From positions 1,922,001 through 1,986,000 of the forward strand of contig CBDBZL010000002.1 of the NCBI GenBank assembly GCA_965213545.1: a stretch of DNA of 64,000 bases, given 5' to 3'. This stretch comes from CBDBZL01 sp965213545 (GTDB taxonomy: Bacteria > Pseudomonadota > Alphaproteobacteria > Sphingomonadales > Sphingomonadaceae). A program made the translations under genes and the position numbers. This document shows positions 51,245 to 59,758 of this stretch, one piece after another (the first letter of the stretch is position 1; each line of letters opens with the position of its first letter). Below the pieces are notes generated by a model. That model saw nothing but the letters and a program-made list of their open reading frames with translations. It was not told the origin of the DNA and ran no database searches.

Positions 51245-52743
51245 GCCGCCACCCCGCCCAGCAGGATGTCGTAACCGGACAGGGGGGCAAGCGTGACCAC
51301 AACCTCGGGAAGCGTTGCGGGGTCGGGCGCGAAGCGTGTCCGCAGTGCTGCCATGTCCGGCAACCGATTGGCAGCCAGATCGGCAGCGAGGATGCTGGCA
51401 AGCTCGGCTTCGCAGGCACGTTCGTGCGCCAGCGCAAGCAGTTCCACCATCATCCGGCACGCGGCCCGTTCGGGTCTCTGCTCGATCAGGCGCTCGAACA
51501 TCCGGCGATAGGCCTCGCGCGGGAACAGCGCGTCACGATAGATCAGGCCGGCGAGCGCCATCGGCTTGCGTCTGAGCGAGCGGATCACGTGCCGGTAATC
51601 GACGACATGACCATGCTTGCCGTTCGCGCCCGCCCGCCCGCGCGGCAGCGTCATCAGCGGCGTTCCGCCCAGCAGCAGGTCGAGCCGATCGTCATACAGC
51701 CGGACACGCAGGCGGTGACCGATCAGCCGCGAAGGCACGGTGTAAAACACCTTCCTGAGCGTGAAGCCGCTGGTCGAGGTGACGGTGACGATCGTCTCCT
51801 CATAATCGCTGGTTCGCCGGTCGGGCAGCGGCTGAAGACAGGCTTGCTCGGCATCGATCCGTGCGGCATTGCGCCGGTTCTTCGCCGCGATCACCTCGTC
51901 GATGAAGCCGCGATAATCGGCAAGGTCGTCAAAGGCCCCAGACCCGCGCATCAGCAATGCATCGCGCATCGTCTTCTTGAGATGACCGTGTGCGCTCTCG
52001 ATCAATCCGTTCTCGTGCGCGACGCCCCGGTTGTTGCGGCTCGGCTTCATGCCGTAATGTTCGCACAGCGCATCGTAGCGCCAGGTGAGATCGGCGCGGG
52101 CATCGGCATCGAGGTTCCGGAACGCCGCTGATAGGCTGTCGCTGCGATGATCGACCGGGCTGCCGCCGAGCGCCCACAACGCATTTTGTAGCCCCTGAGC
52201 AAGGGCGATATAGCTCTCGCCGCCCAGGATCACATGGGCATGCTCGAAGCCCGACCAGACCAGGCGGAAGTGGTAGAGCCGGTGATCGAGGGACGTGCCG
52301 GCGATCGTGACGCCGAGCTCGGCCATGTCGGTAAAATCCGACAGTCCCATCTTGCCCGGCTCATGGGTCTGGCGGAAGATCACCTCCTGATCCTCGCCGT
52401 GAAGCGCGCGCCAGGCACGGATGCGCCGTTCCATCGTCCGTCTGACCCCGAGCCCGAGATCAGCATGGCGCCGCTGCATCTCCTCGAAGATCGCGACCGC
52501 GCGCAGGCCCGGCGCTGCCTGCAGCATCGGCACGATCTCGGCGTCGAAGATATCAGCCAAGGGATCGGGCCGCCGCCGACCGCGTGGTGCCGTTTCTTGC
52601 GAGGAAAGCTGTGGGTCGCTGGCAAGCCGGTATCCCGTCGCCGTGCTGAACCCGGCCCTGGCCGCCGCTACCGCGACGCCGTCACTCTGTCGCAACTTCA
52701 TATATAACCTCATCTGATGATCGGTGACGTGACGGCCGGGCAT
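51241..52743 (-). CDS. istA: IS21-family transposase IstA
   Basis: IstA is the DDE transposase of the element. The 500-residue product starts near MPGRHVTDHQMRLYMKLRQS with an N-terminal helix-turn-helix (GVAVAAARAGFSTATGYRLA), then the catalytic core with MGLSDFTDMAELG, DHRSDSLSAAF and ENGLIESAHGHLKK carrying the candidate D, D and E residues, and a C-terminal beta-barrel-like part. An upstream extension to about 52809 is open but not supported. The stop overlaps istB. Confidence 0.93.
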   Translation of the reverse strand: MPGRHVTDHQMRLYMKLRQSDGVAVAAARAGFSTATGYRLASDPQLSSQETAPRGRRRPDPLADIFDAEIVPMLQAAPGLRAVAIFEEMQRRHADLGLGVRRTMERRIRAWRALHGEDQEVIFRQTHEPGKMGLSDFTDMAELGVTIAGTSLDHRLYHFRLVWSGFEHAHVILGGESYIALAQGLQNALWALGGSPVDHRSDSLSAAFRNLDADARADLTWRYDALCEHYGMKPSRNNRGVAHENGLIESAHGHLKKTMRDALLMRGSGAFDDLADYRGFIDEVIAAKNRRNAARIDAEQACLQPLPDRRTSDYEETIVTVTSTSGFTLRKVFYTVPSRLIGHRLRVRLYDDRLDLLLGGTPLMTLPRGRAGANGKHGHVVDYRHVIRSLRRKPMALAGLIYRDALFPREAYRRMFERLIEQRPERAACRMMVELLALAHERACEAELASILAADLAANRLPDMAALRTRFAPDPATLPEVVVTLAPLSGYDILLGGVAA

Positions 52744-52935
52744 CCAGGGACTTCCTCTCTGAGCGAAGAAGCCCGGGAATACCCGGCCGGCCGGGATCAT
52801 CAGCGGCAACGCCCCAAAAGGAACGCACCATCGCGCGGGGCTACGACGGCTCCGGGCTACGCCCTGCGCCGCCGCACCCCCGCGCGATCCTCATCCTGAT
52901 TGTCGCTGCGCTCGCATCCTGATTGTCGCGCTGCA

Positions 52936-52941
52936 ATGAGC
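52936..52941. repeat. 6-bp target repeat of the IS21 element, right copy
   Basis: ATGAGC, identical to 50297-50302. Confidence 0.88.
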
Positions 52942-53790
52942 GAACGGCGGGCGTGCCGTGTCATCAATGCCGATCGCAAGAGCGTACGTTACCGTTCCAC
53001 GCGGGACGATGATGCCGATCTGCGTGAGAAGCTGCGCGAGCTGGCCAACCAGCGTCGCCGGTTCGGCTATCGCCGTCTGCATATCCTGCTGCGCCGGGAG
53101 GGCGTGATGATCAACCGTAAGAAGACTCAGCGATTATATCAGGAGGAAGGTCTTGCTGTCAGCCGACGACGCAGCCGCAAGCGTGCTGTCGGGACCAGAG
53201 CGCCGGCCCCGGTGCTTGCTCTTCCGAACCAGCGCTGGAGCCTGGACTTTGTGCATGATCAGATGGCTTCAGGAAGGCGGTTCCGCGTGCTCAACATCGT
53301 CGACGATGTAACCAGGGAGTGCCTGCGAGCGGTGCCAGACACATCGATCTCCGGTCGCAGGGTCGTGCCCGAACTGACCGACCTGATCGCCGAGCGCGGC
53401 AAGCCCGGCATGATAGTGAGTGATAATGGCACCGAGCTGACCAGCAATGCCGTGCTCGTATGGTGCGGGGAGATGGGCGTGGAATGGCATTACATCGCAC
53501 CGGGCAAGCCGATGCAGAACGGCTTCTGCGAGAGCTTTAATGGCCGGATGCGCGATGAGCTGCTCAACGAGACACTGTTCCTCAGCATAGCTCATGCCCG
53601 GGTCGAGATCGCTGCCTGGGTGGCTGACTACAACCGGGAGAGACCACACTCGTCCCTTGGTTACACAACACCGGCGGCGTTCGCCGCCGAACTGAATAAG
53701 CAATGGCCTGCTTCGCTACGCCCTACGGGCTCCGCTACGCAGCCCATTGCTTCAACCGCGCTCATGCACAACAACGCGGCCCGGCTCTAA
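52936..53790 (+). pseudogene. IS3 transposase orfB, 3' part with integrase core
   Basis: The long 3' part holds the HTH_21-like region (LRELANQRRRFGYRRLHILL) and the rve integrase core: WSLDFVHDQM (first Asp), GMIVSDNGTELTS (second Asp) and MQNGFCESFNGRMRDELL (Glu). It could start alone at ATG 52937 (MSERRACRV), but without the OrfA fusion it is probably inactive. The C-terminal tail after ELNKQWP reads Ser/Thr/Ala-rich and runs close to the right end of the element. Confidence 0.88.
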
Positions 53791-53819
53791 TCCCAGCTGG
53801 AGGAAAGCTGGGGGTCACG

Positions 53820-54407
53820 TCAATAACTCTGACCGCCATTGATACTGGTATGTCGTAAACGTCGTGAAAACGACTTAGCGACCATTCTTTTCGCGCATAG
53901 TTTCAAAAGTATAAATTAGCGTATCGCGGTCCTGGGGCGTTGCGCATTTATCTTCCAGTAAACGGGGTTTGACTCTAAGATAAAAATGAGAACAGCGCCG
54001 ATCTGCGCTATGGTTCGATGAGCCTAAGGGGGAAAGGAGTAGTCGATAGAGCGCTCGGCATTGGCGTGCGCCTAGGATCATCCGCCACCCCGGCGAGTCT
54101 AATTGACAACCGCAGCCTCTTTGACCTTCAACACAAAAAAAGCGTTAACGCATGACATTTGGTAATTGAGACGTGGCGGTTTGGGTCCTAATCAGGATCA
54201 CCCCTCCGAGAAGAGCATTCCGGAACATCAACTTGAGGTGGTACAGCCGGATCGTCTTGAGGCGCACCCAGTGCGAAGCCTCATGCACCGATCCACAGGC
54301 CGTAAGAGGCTGGCAAAACTGCATAAGGGATGAGGCTCAGCGAACCGAACGAGCGTCTAGGATGAATTAGATCTGGAGCGTCCTGGCCCCCTCGTAATAC
54401 GACGAAA
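53820..54407. other. 588-bp stretch without a convincing gene
   Basis: Between the IS3 right end and the epsD-like gene I see only two short open frames: a leftward one (53875-54081, 68 codons, ending KCATPQDRDTLIYTFETMRE and four more residues) and a rightward one (54173-54370, 65 codons). The first has a somewhat protein-like C-terminus but no family I know. The stretch is richer in A/T than its surroundings and may hold the remains of a gene broken when the IS arrived. No tRNA, CRISPR or clear terminator is visible. Confidence 0.5.
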
Positions 54408-55280
54408 TCACGTTTGATCCGCCGTGGCACGCTCCTCGACGGGAGCTTCACCTGACCCAGCGTCCTGCGGATCGAACCCTTCGCCATAACGGATCTCGGC
54501 CGAGTGGCGGGCCTGTTCGAGCCAGTTGTTGACCCGCGTGCGAACGGTCTGCTGTGCTACCGCTGCCTCGGCGATGGTTCGCGATTGCTGGGGATTGAGC
54601 GGCAACCGGCGCTTCTCGCGAATAACCCCCGCGACAACTCCATCCCCTTCGGGGATAAGGAAGGGTTCACCGTCGGGGAGGGCGTTCAGTTGGCGAACGA
54701 GCTCGGTTGGCATGTTCGCGCTGTCCCAGGCAAGCTGCCCCCCCTGCATCTGGATGTCGTTGGCGCGCAGAATTCCAACTAGCTGCTCGAAATTGTTGGC
54801 TGCCCCCAAAAGATCCATGACTTCGGGCTTTTTCGGCCGAGAGAATTGAACGCCTTCTATGGCGTAGACCGTCCGTTCGCGGCCGCCCGACAGGTTGGTC
54901 TGCAGGTAGGCGTCGATATCGTCGTCATTCGTGCGGCTGGCTTCTGGGGCAAGCGACTGCACGGCTGCGTCCGCCAACAGAACGTCGCGCATGCGCTGCT
55001 CCTTGAGCACATAGTCTGGCGTCCGGTCGAGCTCGTTCTCCTCAGCCATAGCGACCAGTAGCTTGCGATTGATGATCGCCTGCAGTGCGGCCTGACGGGC
55101 CGCAGGATCTTGAACATCCTGAACCCCGCTCTCGGCCAGTTCCTGGTTCAGTTCGGCGATCGTAATCTCGTAGCCATCGACGACCGCCACCGAATCCTCG
55201 CCGGGTTCCTTGCCGCCACACGCTGCAAGCGATAGGAGAACCGCCGAAACGCCGATACGCACGAAGTTTTTGCTCATCAT
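54408..55280 (-). CDS. EpsD-like peptidyl-prolyl isomerase lipoprotein
   Basis: The 290-residue product has a lipoprotein signal with lipobox SLAACGG (Cys21), a SurA/EpsD-like N-terminal helical part (AVVDGYEITIAELNQELAES; AALQAIINRKLLVAMAEENE) and a parvulin-like region with QLAWDSANMPTELVRQLNAL and EPFLIPEGDGVVAGVI. EpsD-family proteins accompany exosortase and exopolysaccharide loci and may help fold exported proteins. It is divergent from the XrtV accessory gene. Two ATGs (55280, 55277) can start it. Confidence 0.82.
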   Translation of the reverse strand: MMSKNFVRIGVSAVLLSLAACGGKEPGEDSVAVVDGYEITIAELNQELAESGVQDVQDPAARQAALQAIINRKLLVAMAEENELDRTPDYVLKEQRMRDVLLADAAVQSLAPEASRTNDDDIDAYLQTNLSGGRERTVYAIEGVQFSRPKKPEVMDLLGAANNFEQLVGILRANDIQMQGGQLAWDSANMPTELVRQLNALPDGEPFLIPEGDGVVAGVIREKRRLPLNPQQSRTIAEAAVAQQTVRTRVNNWLEQARHSAEIRYGEGFDPQDAGSGEAPVEERATADQT

Positions 55281-55339
55281 CTGGCTGATCCCACTGTAAG
55301 TCTGGTTGCAATCAAAATTGGAAGATCGAGGCTCCCGCG

Positions 55340-55594
55340 ATGGAAACCCCCTATGACTGGCTGACCGTATTGATCTTCGCCTTTCTCGTCATCCTATTCC
55401 TTCATCGGTCGGTCGATGTCGATGATCCTAAGGATCATTTATGGCAGTATCTGCTGGCGGGAGTGGGCTGTGCCTTTACAAACTGGCTTGGCAATGAAGG
55501 ATATGACATCCCCGCCGTCGCCGCGATGCTCGCAACCCTTGCCTATATCTACTATACCTTGCGCCCGTTTCCCTTTCAATCCGACCCGGACTGA
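55340..55594 (+). CDS. Small XrtV-associated membrane protein
   Basis: The 84-residue product starts METPYDWLTVLIFAFLVILF, with a first helix at about 7-22, a linker DVDDPKDHLWQYLLAGVGCA, and a second hydrophobic part near 58-75. Size, the YDWLTV start and the place beside exosortase V fit the accessory protein annotated with XrtV systems in sphingomonads. Its biochemical role is unknown. It runs against its neighbours epsI and the epsD-like gene. Confidence 0.8.
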   Translation: METPYDWLTVLIFAFLVILFLHRSVDVDDPKDHLWQYLLAGVGCAFTNWLGNEGYDIPAVAAMLATLAYIYYTLRPFPFQSDPD

Positions 55595-55634
55595 AGCCGC
55601 TCGAACCCGATCGACAAAGCTAGGCTCGCTTTCG

Positions 55635-56306
55635 TCAGACGCTTCCAACCAGCATCTGACGCGTTCGAGCTGGCGCTGCCTTCATCATTTGCGCAGCAAA
55701 TGAGCGCAGGACAGGAAGCGCGGTCTGCGCATTCTCAGTGACGGTAGACATGCGAACCAGGATGCCGTCCGGAACTTCGCCACGCAGGTTATGGCGAACC
55801 ACGGCCCAGCGCTGACCGAACTGGGTGGTGGGAAAATCGTTACCGATGCGAGTCCAGTAAAGGACCTGTTCGGGCCGCGTTTGCGAAGCCGTGCCAAGCA
55901 AGCGTGCGCCGATGACAGGCTGACCGGGCAACCGAAGCTTGACCTCGTTCACAGATTGGATTGCAAATCCTGCGGCAGGGTAACACAACTCAGGACGATG
56001 CAGCTGCATGTCGCGCGATTGCAGCGATCCGTAAGCCAGCAGCAGCGCGACTGATGCGCCGGACGGTCCTTCATAGACGCGCACCAGCACATCGTTGTAA
56101 ATCTCGTCCGACAACTCGCTTTGCGGAGGAACCACGACATGACCGGCGGGCACCGCGGTCCAATTGCCGAACCGCTGAGGAACAAGGCGATCGAGCGCAT
56201 CTTCGGGCAGCGGCGTCACCTCGCTTTGCTGCGCCGCCGCTACGGCCACGCCTGAACAGGCTAAGCCGACCGTACCGACAAGGATGTTGCGCCGGGTGAG
56301 GCTCAT
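55635..56306 (-). CDS. epsI: Exosortase-associated EpsI protein, V-type
   Basis: The 223-residue product has a twin-arginine-like N-terminus (MSLTRRNILVGTVGLACSGV) and the EpsI signature MQLHRPELCYPAAGFAI near residues 101-117, with GNDFPTTQFGQRWAVVRHN later. EpsI-type proteins accompany exosortases, either fused or as neighbours. The ATG at 56306 overlaps the xrtV stop as ATGA. Confidence 0.88.
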   Translation of the reverse strand: MSLTRRNILVGTVGLACSGVAVAAAQQSEVTPLPEDALDRLVPQRFGNWTAVPAGHVVVPPQSELSDEIYNDVLVRVYEGPSGASVALLLAYGSLQSRDMQLHRPELCYPAAGFAIQSVNEVKLRLPGQPVIGARLLGTASQTRPEQVLYWTRIGNDFPTTQFGQRWAVVRHNLRGEVPDGILVRMSTVTENAQTALPVLRSFAAQMMKAAPARTRQMLVGSV

Positions 56307-57187
56307 GGCGCGGTACTCCGGTCGCGCATGACCAGACTAAGGAGCGAGTCGGCGAAGAACATGCCGCACAGGGCTACCGAAAAGGTTATCAACCCCGCGG
56401 CATCATGCATAAATCCCTGCGCTACGCTGCTTCCGGCGTAGAAGGTGAGCAGGATGAGAATCAACACGCGCACCAAATTGGCGAAGACGGCGATGGGCAG
56501 GATGGCCAGCATTAGGATTGCCGCTCGGCGCAGGTTCGAGTCCCAGTTGAGATGGACGTAAAGCAGGCCGATCGCCGTCAGCGAGATGATCGACATCAGC
56601 CCGGCGCATGCGGTCGCTACCAGCAATTGATATTGCCCGACTTGGATGATCGCACCGGTATGCGCAACGGGATAGCCGAGCAGATGCAGAAAACCGGTCG
56701 CCGCCTGCGAGATCCAGATCTTCAGCGGCTGTGTGAGATCGACTATCAGCGAGCCTGGCGGAATGATCAGGAAGGCGAGGTAAATCGCCGGAAACCAGAG
56801 CCGCTTCATCGCGGTAGGTCCAAAATAGGCAAACCCGGTCAGCAGCAGGAAGAGATAGATCGATCCAGTTTCCAGGCTCTGCACGCCAAAGATGCGCGCG
56901 AACACCCAGAGTGCCCCCAGCACAACAAGCGGCGGAAACCACAACCAGCTGACAAGCGGCCGCGCATCCCGGGTGATAGCAGCGCGTTCGCGCCATATCA
57001 GCCAGAGACCGGTGGCCAGAATGATAGGTCCGTGAACGCCTTCCTCGGTCGTCCAGTGTTCGCGCGCCATGGTCACGATGGTCGGAATGAGCATGGCCGC
57101 TATTCCGAGCAAAACGAACCACGAACTCGCAGAGCCCGCCGTTAGGGCGGGCATATCCCATCGGGGCATCCGTGCCGCGCGCGCCAT
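56303..57187 (-). CDS. xrtV: Exosortase V
   Basis: Exosortases are membrane cysteine peptidases that process C-terminally anchored exported proteins, often linked with exopolysaccharide. The 294-residue product has about eight helices and the catalytic triad pattern: Cys194 (VATACAGLMSI), Arg240 (FANLVRVLILIL) and His261 (GFMHDAAGLI). I chose ATG 57187 because GAGAGGA lies 4-10 bases upstream; an open upstream extension lacks family match. EpsI directly downstream supports the V-type. No likely substrate gene is seen in the window. Confidence 0.9.
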   Translation of the reverse strand: MARAARMPRWDMPALTAGSASSWFVLLGIAAMLIPTIVTMAREHWTTEEGVHGPIILATGLWLIWRERAAITRDARPLVSWLWFPPLVVLGALWVFARIFGVQSLETGSIYLFLLLTGFAYFGPTAMKRLWFPAIYLAFLIIPPGSLIVDLTQPLKIWISQAATGFLHLLGYPVAHTGAIIQVGQYQLLVATACAGLMSIISLTAIGLLYVHLNWDSNLRRAAILMLAILPIAVFANLVRVLILILLTFYAGSSVAQGFMHDAAGLITFSVALCGMFFADSLLSLVMRDRSTAP

Positions 57188-57400
57188 GTCTTCCTCTCGA
57201 TTCAATGCAATGCGAACATAGCTCGCGCTAAGACGTATGCCGTGTGCTCTTATCCGGAACCATGCGACCATGTAAAGCAGATGCGCGGGTTCGGATCGAA
57301 CCGAAACGAGCGATGTTTCGCAATGGCGCACCAGCTCATTTGTCCGTCCCACCTACGACGGCCGCAGCTGGTGGATGTTGGAAGCGAATTGCCTATGCAG

Positions 57401-57431
57401 ATAGGCCCGACGGGGAAACCGTCGGGCCTAT
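57401..57431. terminator. Strong hairpin after the flagellin gene
   Basis: ATAGGCCCGACGG pairs perfectly over 13 bp with CCGTCGGGCCTAT around a GGAAA loop, 44 bp after the flagellin stop. Neither side has a real T-run (TTAG on the plus side), so it may end transcription with Rho help or stabilise the abundant flagellin message. Confidence 0.65.
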
Positions 57432-57474
57432 TAGTGCCGATCTGCTTTGGGCGGCGGATGCCGCCCGGCCACAA

Positions 57475-58284
57475 TCAGCGCAGCAGCGACAGAACGTTCT
57501 GCTGGCTCTGGTTCGCCTGCGCCAGCATCGCGGTCGAAGCCTGGCTGAGGATCTGAGCCTTGGCGAGCGCGGTCGTTTCGGCCGAATAGTCGGCGTCCTC
57601 GATCCGCGAGCGCGCGTCGGACAGGTTGATCGCGTTGTTGGTCAGGTTGTTGACCGCCGATTCGAGACGGCTCTGTCCGGCACCTAGCGAGGCGCGGGTG
57701 GTGGAGACCTGACCGAGCGCGGTGTCGACCGTCCCGATCGTCGTGGTCGCGTTGGCGGTGGTGTCGACCGCCAGGGTCGTCATGTCGGTAGCGATCTGCT
57801 TGCTCGTCAGCGTGACGTCGTCGGCTGCAGCGGCGCCCACCTGGATGGAGAAGGTGACGTCGGCAGTCGAACTAAACAGAGCATTGCCATTGAAGGTTGT
57901 GCCCGAAATGATGCTGCCGATCTGTGCCTTGAGTTCGGTCACTTCAGAGTTCATGTGTGTCCGGTCAGCGTCCTGATACGTTCCTGAAGAGGACTGAACC
58001 GCAAGCTCGCGCACCCGTTGAAGCATGTTGGTCACCTCGTTCAGCGCGCCTTCGGCGGTCTGAGCGAGCGAGATGCCGTCATTGGCGTTGCGGATGCCCT
58101 GGTTCATACCACGCACCTGCGCGGTCATGCTGGTGGCGATGGCGAGCCCGGCGGCGTCGTCCTTCGAGCTGTTGATGCGCTTGCCGGTCGACAAGCGCTC
58201 CATTGCGGTGCCCAGCATGCGGTCCGCCTGGCTCGACGCGCTGGATGCCCTGAGCGCGCTGATATTGGTGTTGATAACGGCCAT
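57475..58284 (-). CDS. fliC: Flagellin
   Basis: The 269-residue product is a short flagellin with conserved terminal helices (MAVINTNISALRASSASSQA; LSTGKRINSSKDDAAGLAIA; C-terminal RSRIEDADYSAETTALAKAQ and SQQNVLSLLR). The middle (about 140-200) is short and Thr/Ala-rich, so the D2/D3 outer domains are missing, as common in alphaproteobacteria. The ATG has GGGAG 8 bases upstream. A sigma-28-like promoter lies 55-82 bp upstream. Confidence 0.97.
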   Translation of the reverse strand: MAVINTNISALRASSASSQADRMLGTAMERLSTGKRINSSKDDAAGLAIATSMTAQVRGMNQGIRNANDGISLAQTAEGALNEVTNMLQRVRELAVQSSSGTYQDADRTHMNSEVTELKAQIGSIISGTTFNGNALFSSTADVTFSIQVGAAAADDVTLTSKQIATDMTTLAVDTTANATTTIGTVDTALGQVSTTRASLGAGQSRLESAVNNLTNNAINLSDARSRIEDADYSAETTALAKAQILSQASTAMLAQANQSQQNVLSLLR

Positions 58285-58338
58285 TTGAAAACTCCCTAGT
58301 AATCCCCCAGCCAGACCTCGTGTCGCGGCTGTCGAGGC

Positions 58339-58366
58339 TTAGAGCGGCGCCGTTCGCGCGAATTTA
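58339..58366 (-). promoter_or_regulatory. Sigma-28-like promoter of flagellin
   Basis: On the minus strand TAAA (58366-58363) is followed after 14 bases by GCCGCTCTAA (58348-58339), near the FliA consensus TAAA-N15-GCCGATAA. Transcription would begin near 58330, about 46 bp before the flagellin ATG. The spacing is one base short and the -10 has an insertion, so this is probable and not certain. FliA and FlgM are encoded at 34 and 38 kb. Confidence 0.55.
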
Positions 58367-58474
58367 AGTGACCTGTGCCGCCAAGCGACAAAATGTCGCT
58401 ACGTATTTTCCCGTAGGCTGAAATTAACGACTCCTTTGCCGGTCGTGAGCGACAAGAGCGCATCGACACGGTTA

Positions 58475-59758
58475 ATGGGGTCTCGTTATATGCCAGAGGT
58501 CAGGTTCGGCGAAGGCACGGAAAGCCTTAATGCTCCACTCGCCACCATCGCCAGGACGGCGATAGCAAGTCTGGGGAGCAGCGGAACCGTCCATATCGGC
58601 GATGAAGCGACCATTGCCAAGGCGCGGCGCAAGGACGATATCGCTGTGATGCTCGAACGCTGCGACGAACAAGGCGTCTCACGCGAGCAAAATCAGGTTC
58701 GGCTACGGTATAAAGATGCTACCGGCGAAGCGGCGCTAGCGGCACTCATCGCCGCTGCAGCTGCGCCGATGACTCCGGTTCTCGCCGACCCGGCAAGCCT
58801 GGCCGTCCTTGCGCTCGCCCAGCGGCTGGGAGGGAGCGACATTCCCGTCCTCATCGGCGGGCCGACCGGAACCGGCAAGGAGGTGCTTTCGCGCTTTATT
58901 CATATGGCGAGCGCACGGGCCAGCAAGCCGTTCATTGCTATCAACTGCGCCGCCATGCCCGAAGCCATGCTTGAGGCTTTGTTGTTCGGACATCGCAAGG
59001 GATCGTTCACCGGCGCGAGCGAGGCGAACGAAGGATTTTTCCGTGCCGCGGACGGGGGCACGCTGCTGCTCGACGAACTCGCGGAAATGCCGCTTGCACT
59101 GCAGGCCAAGCTCCTCCGCGCGTTGCAGGAAGGCGAGGTTACGCCGCTGGGGGCGACCCGGCCGATCAAGGTCGACGTCCGGATCATCGCCTGCACGAAT
59201 CGCGATCTGGCGCTCGATGTTGCCGAAGGACGGTTCCGCGCCGACCTGTATTACCGTCTCAACGTCTTTCCCCTGATGCTGCCCGCCTTGCGCGAGCGGC
59301 CCGGCGATATCGCGCCGCTCGCATTCTCGCTGGCACTACGGCACTTGCCCGCCGCGCGGTCCTGCTGGATTGATGCCGCAGCGCTTGCCAAACTGCAGGC
59401 GCATCCGTGGCCCGGCAATGTTCGTGAGCTCGAGAACGTCATTCGCCGCGCGCTGCTTCTTGCCGGCGATGCGACTGTGCTCACTGCTCAGGACATAGTG
59501 TTCGACACCGCGGTTCGCCCGGTGCCCTCATTGTGTGCTGTCGACAGTTCGCAATTCACCGAGCCACCGCGGTCCGACGGACGCTTGTCTTCCATCGTCC
59601 GCGAAGCCGAGATGGATATCATCCTCGAGGCATTGCGTGCCGCGGGTGGAAACCGCCTGGCCACGGCCCGCAACCTCGGTATCTCCGAGCGGACCCTGCG
59701 TTACCGGCTTGCCGATATGCGCGATGCGGGCATCGCCCTTGCCGGAGGTATCCGGTGA
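58475..59758 (+). CDS. Sigma-54-dependent flagellar regulator, FlbD/FleQ-like, without receiver domain
   Basis: The product has an AAA+ sigma-54 activation domain: Walker A GPTGTGKE (129-136), the sigma-54 contact loop as GSFTGA (176-181; usual form GAFTGA), Walker B TLLLDE (196-201), and arginine-finger region further on. A Fis-type helix-turn-helix ends it (RLATARNLGISERTLRYRLA). The N-terminal 120 residues have no evident phospho-acceptor receiver. It likely activates the sigma-54 promoter at 40144. Start is uncertain: ATG 58475, ATG 58490 (GGGG 9 bases upstream) or upstream GTG/TTG. The stop overlaps fliE as GTGA. Confidence 0.9.
   Translation: MGSRYMPEVRFGEGTESLNAPLATIARTAIASLGSSGTVHIGDEATIAKARRKDDIAVMLERCDEQGVSREQNQVRLRYKDATGEAALAALIAAAAAPMTPVLADPASLAVLALAQRLGGSDIPVLIGGPTGTGKEVLSRFIHMASARASKPFIAINCAAMPEAMLEALLFGHRKGSFTGASEANEGFFRAADGGTLLLDELAEMPLALQAKLLRALQEGEVTPLGATRPIKVDVRIIACTNRDLALDVAEGRFRADLYYRLNVFPLMLPALRERPGDIAPLAFSLALRHLPAARSCWIDAAALAKLQAHPWPGNVRELENVIRRALLLAGDATVLTAQDIVFDTAVRPVPSLCAVDSSQFTEPPRSDGRLSSIVREAEMDIILEALRAAGGNRLATARNLGISERTLRYRLADMRDAGIALAGGIR

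Larger units (their letters stand above)
50303..52935. mobile_element. IS21-family insertion sequence inside the IS3 orfB
   Basis: The 2633-bp element carries istA and istB on the minus strand. Its ends are related inverted repeats: left TGTAGCGCGATGATCTGGAT, right (complement) TGCAGCGCGACAATCAGGAT, each with a second inner copy (50332-50348 and 52891-52906). Three more copies of TGATTGTCGCG lie at 50352, 50416 and 50450. Such multiple terminal repeats are typical transposase sites of IS21. The 6-bp target repeat ATGAGC flanks it. istB is frameshifted, so transposition may need a helper. Confidence 0.92.
49917..53819. mobile_element. IS3-family insertion sequence, split by an IS21-family element
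   Basis: The ends read CGTGACCCCC on the left and its exact complement GGGGGTCACG on the right; beyond that TTTTCGTCCA and TTTCCTCCA also align. TCA flanks both ends (49914-49916 and 53820-53822) as a likely 3-bp target repeat, though the palindromic flank leaves the exact end open by 1-2 bp. It carries orfA and orfB with an A6G frameshift site, as in the IS407-like group. Without the inner element and its target repeat it would be about 1.26 kb. Confidence 0.9.

Noticed and set aside
54173..54370. Rightward 65-codon open frame after the IS
   Set aside because: No ribosome site of note, no motif, and a composition like random sequence.
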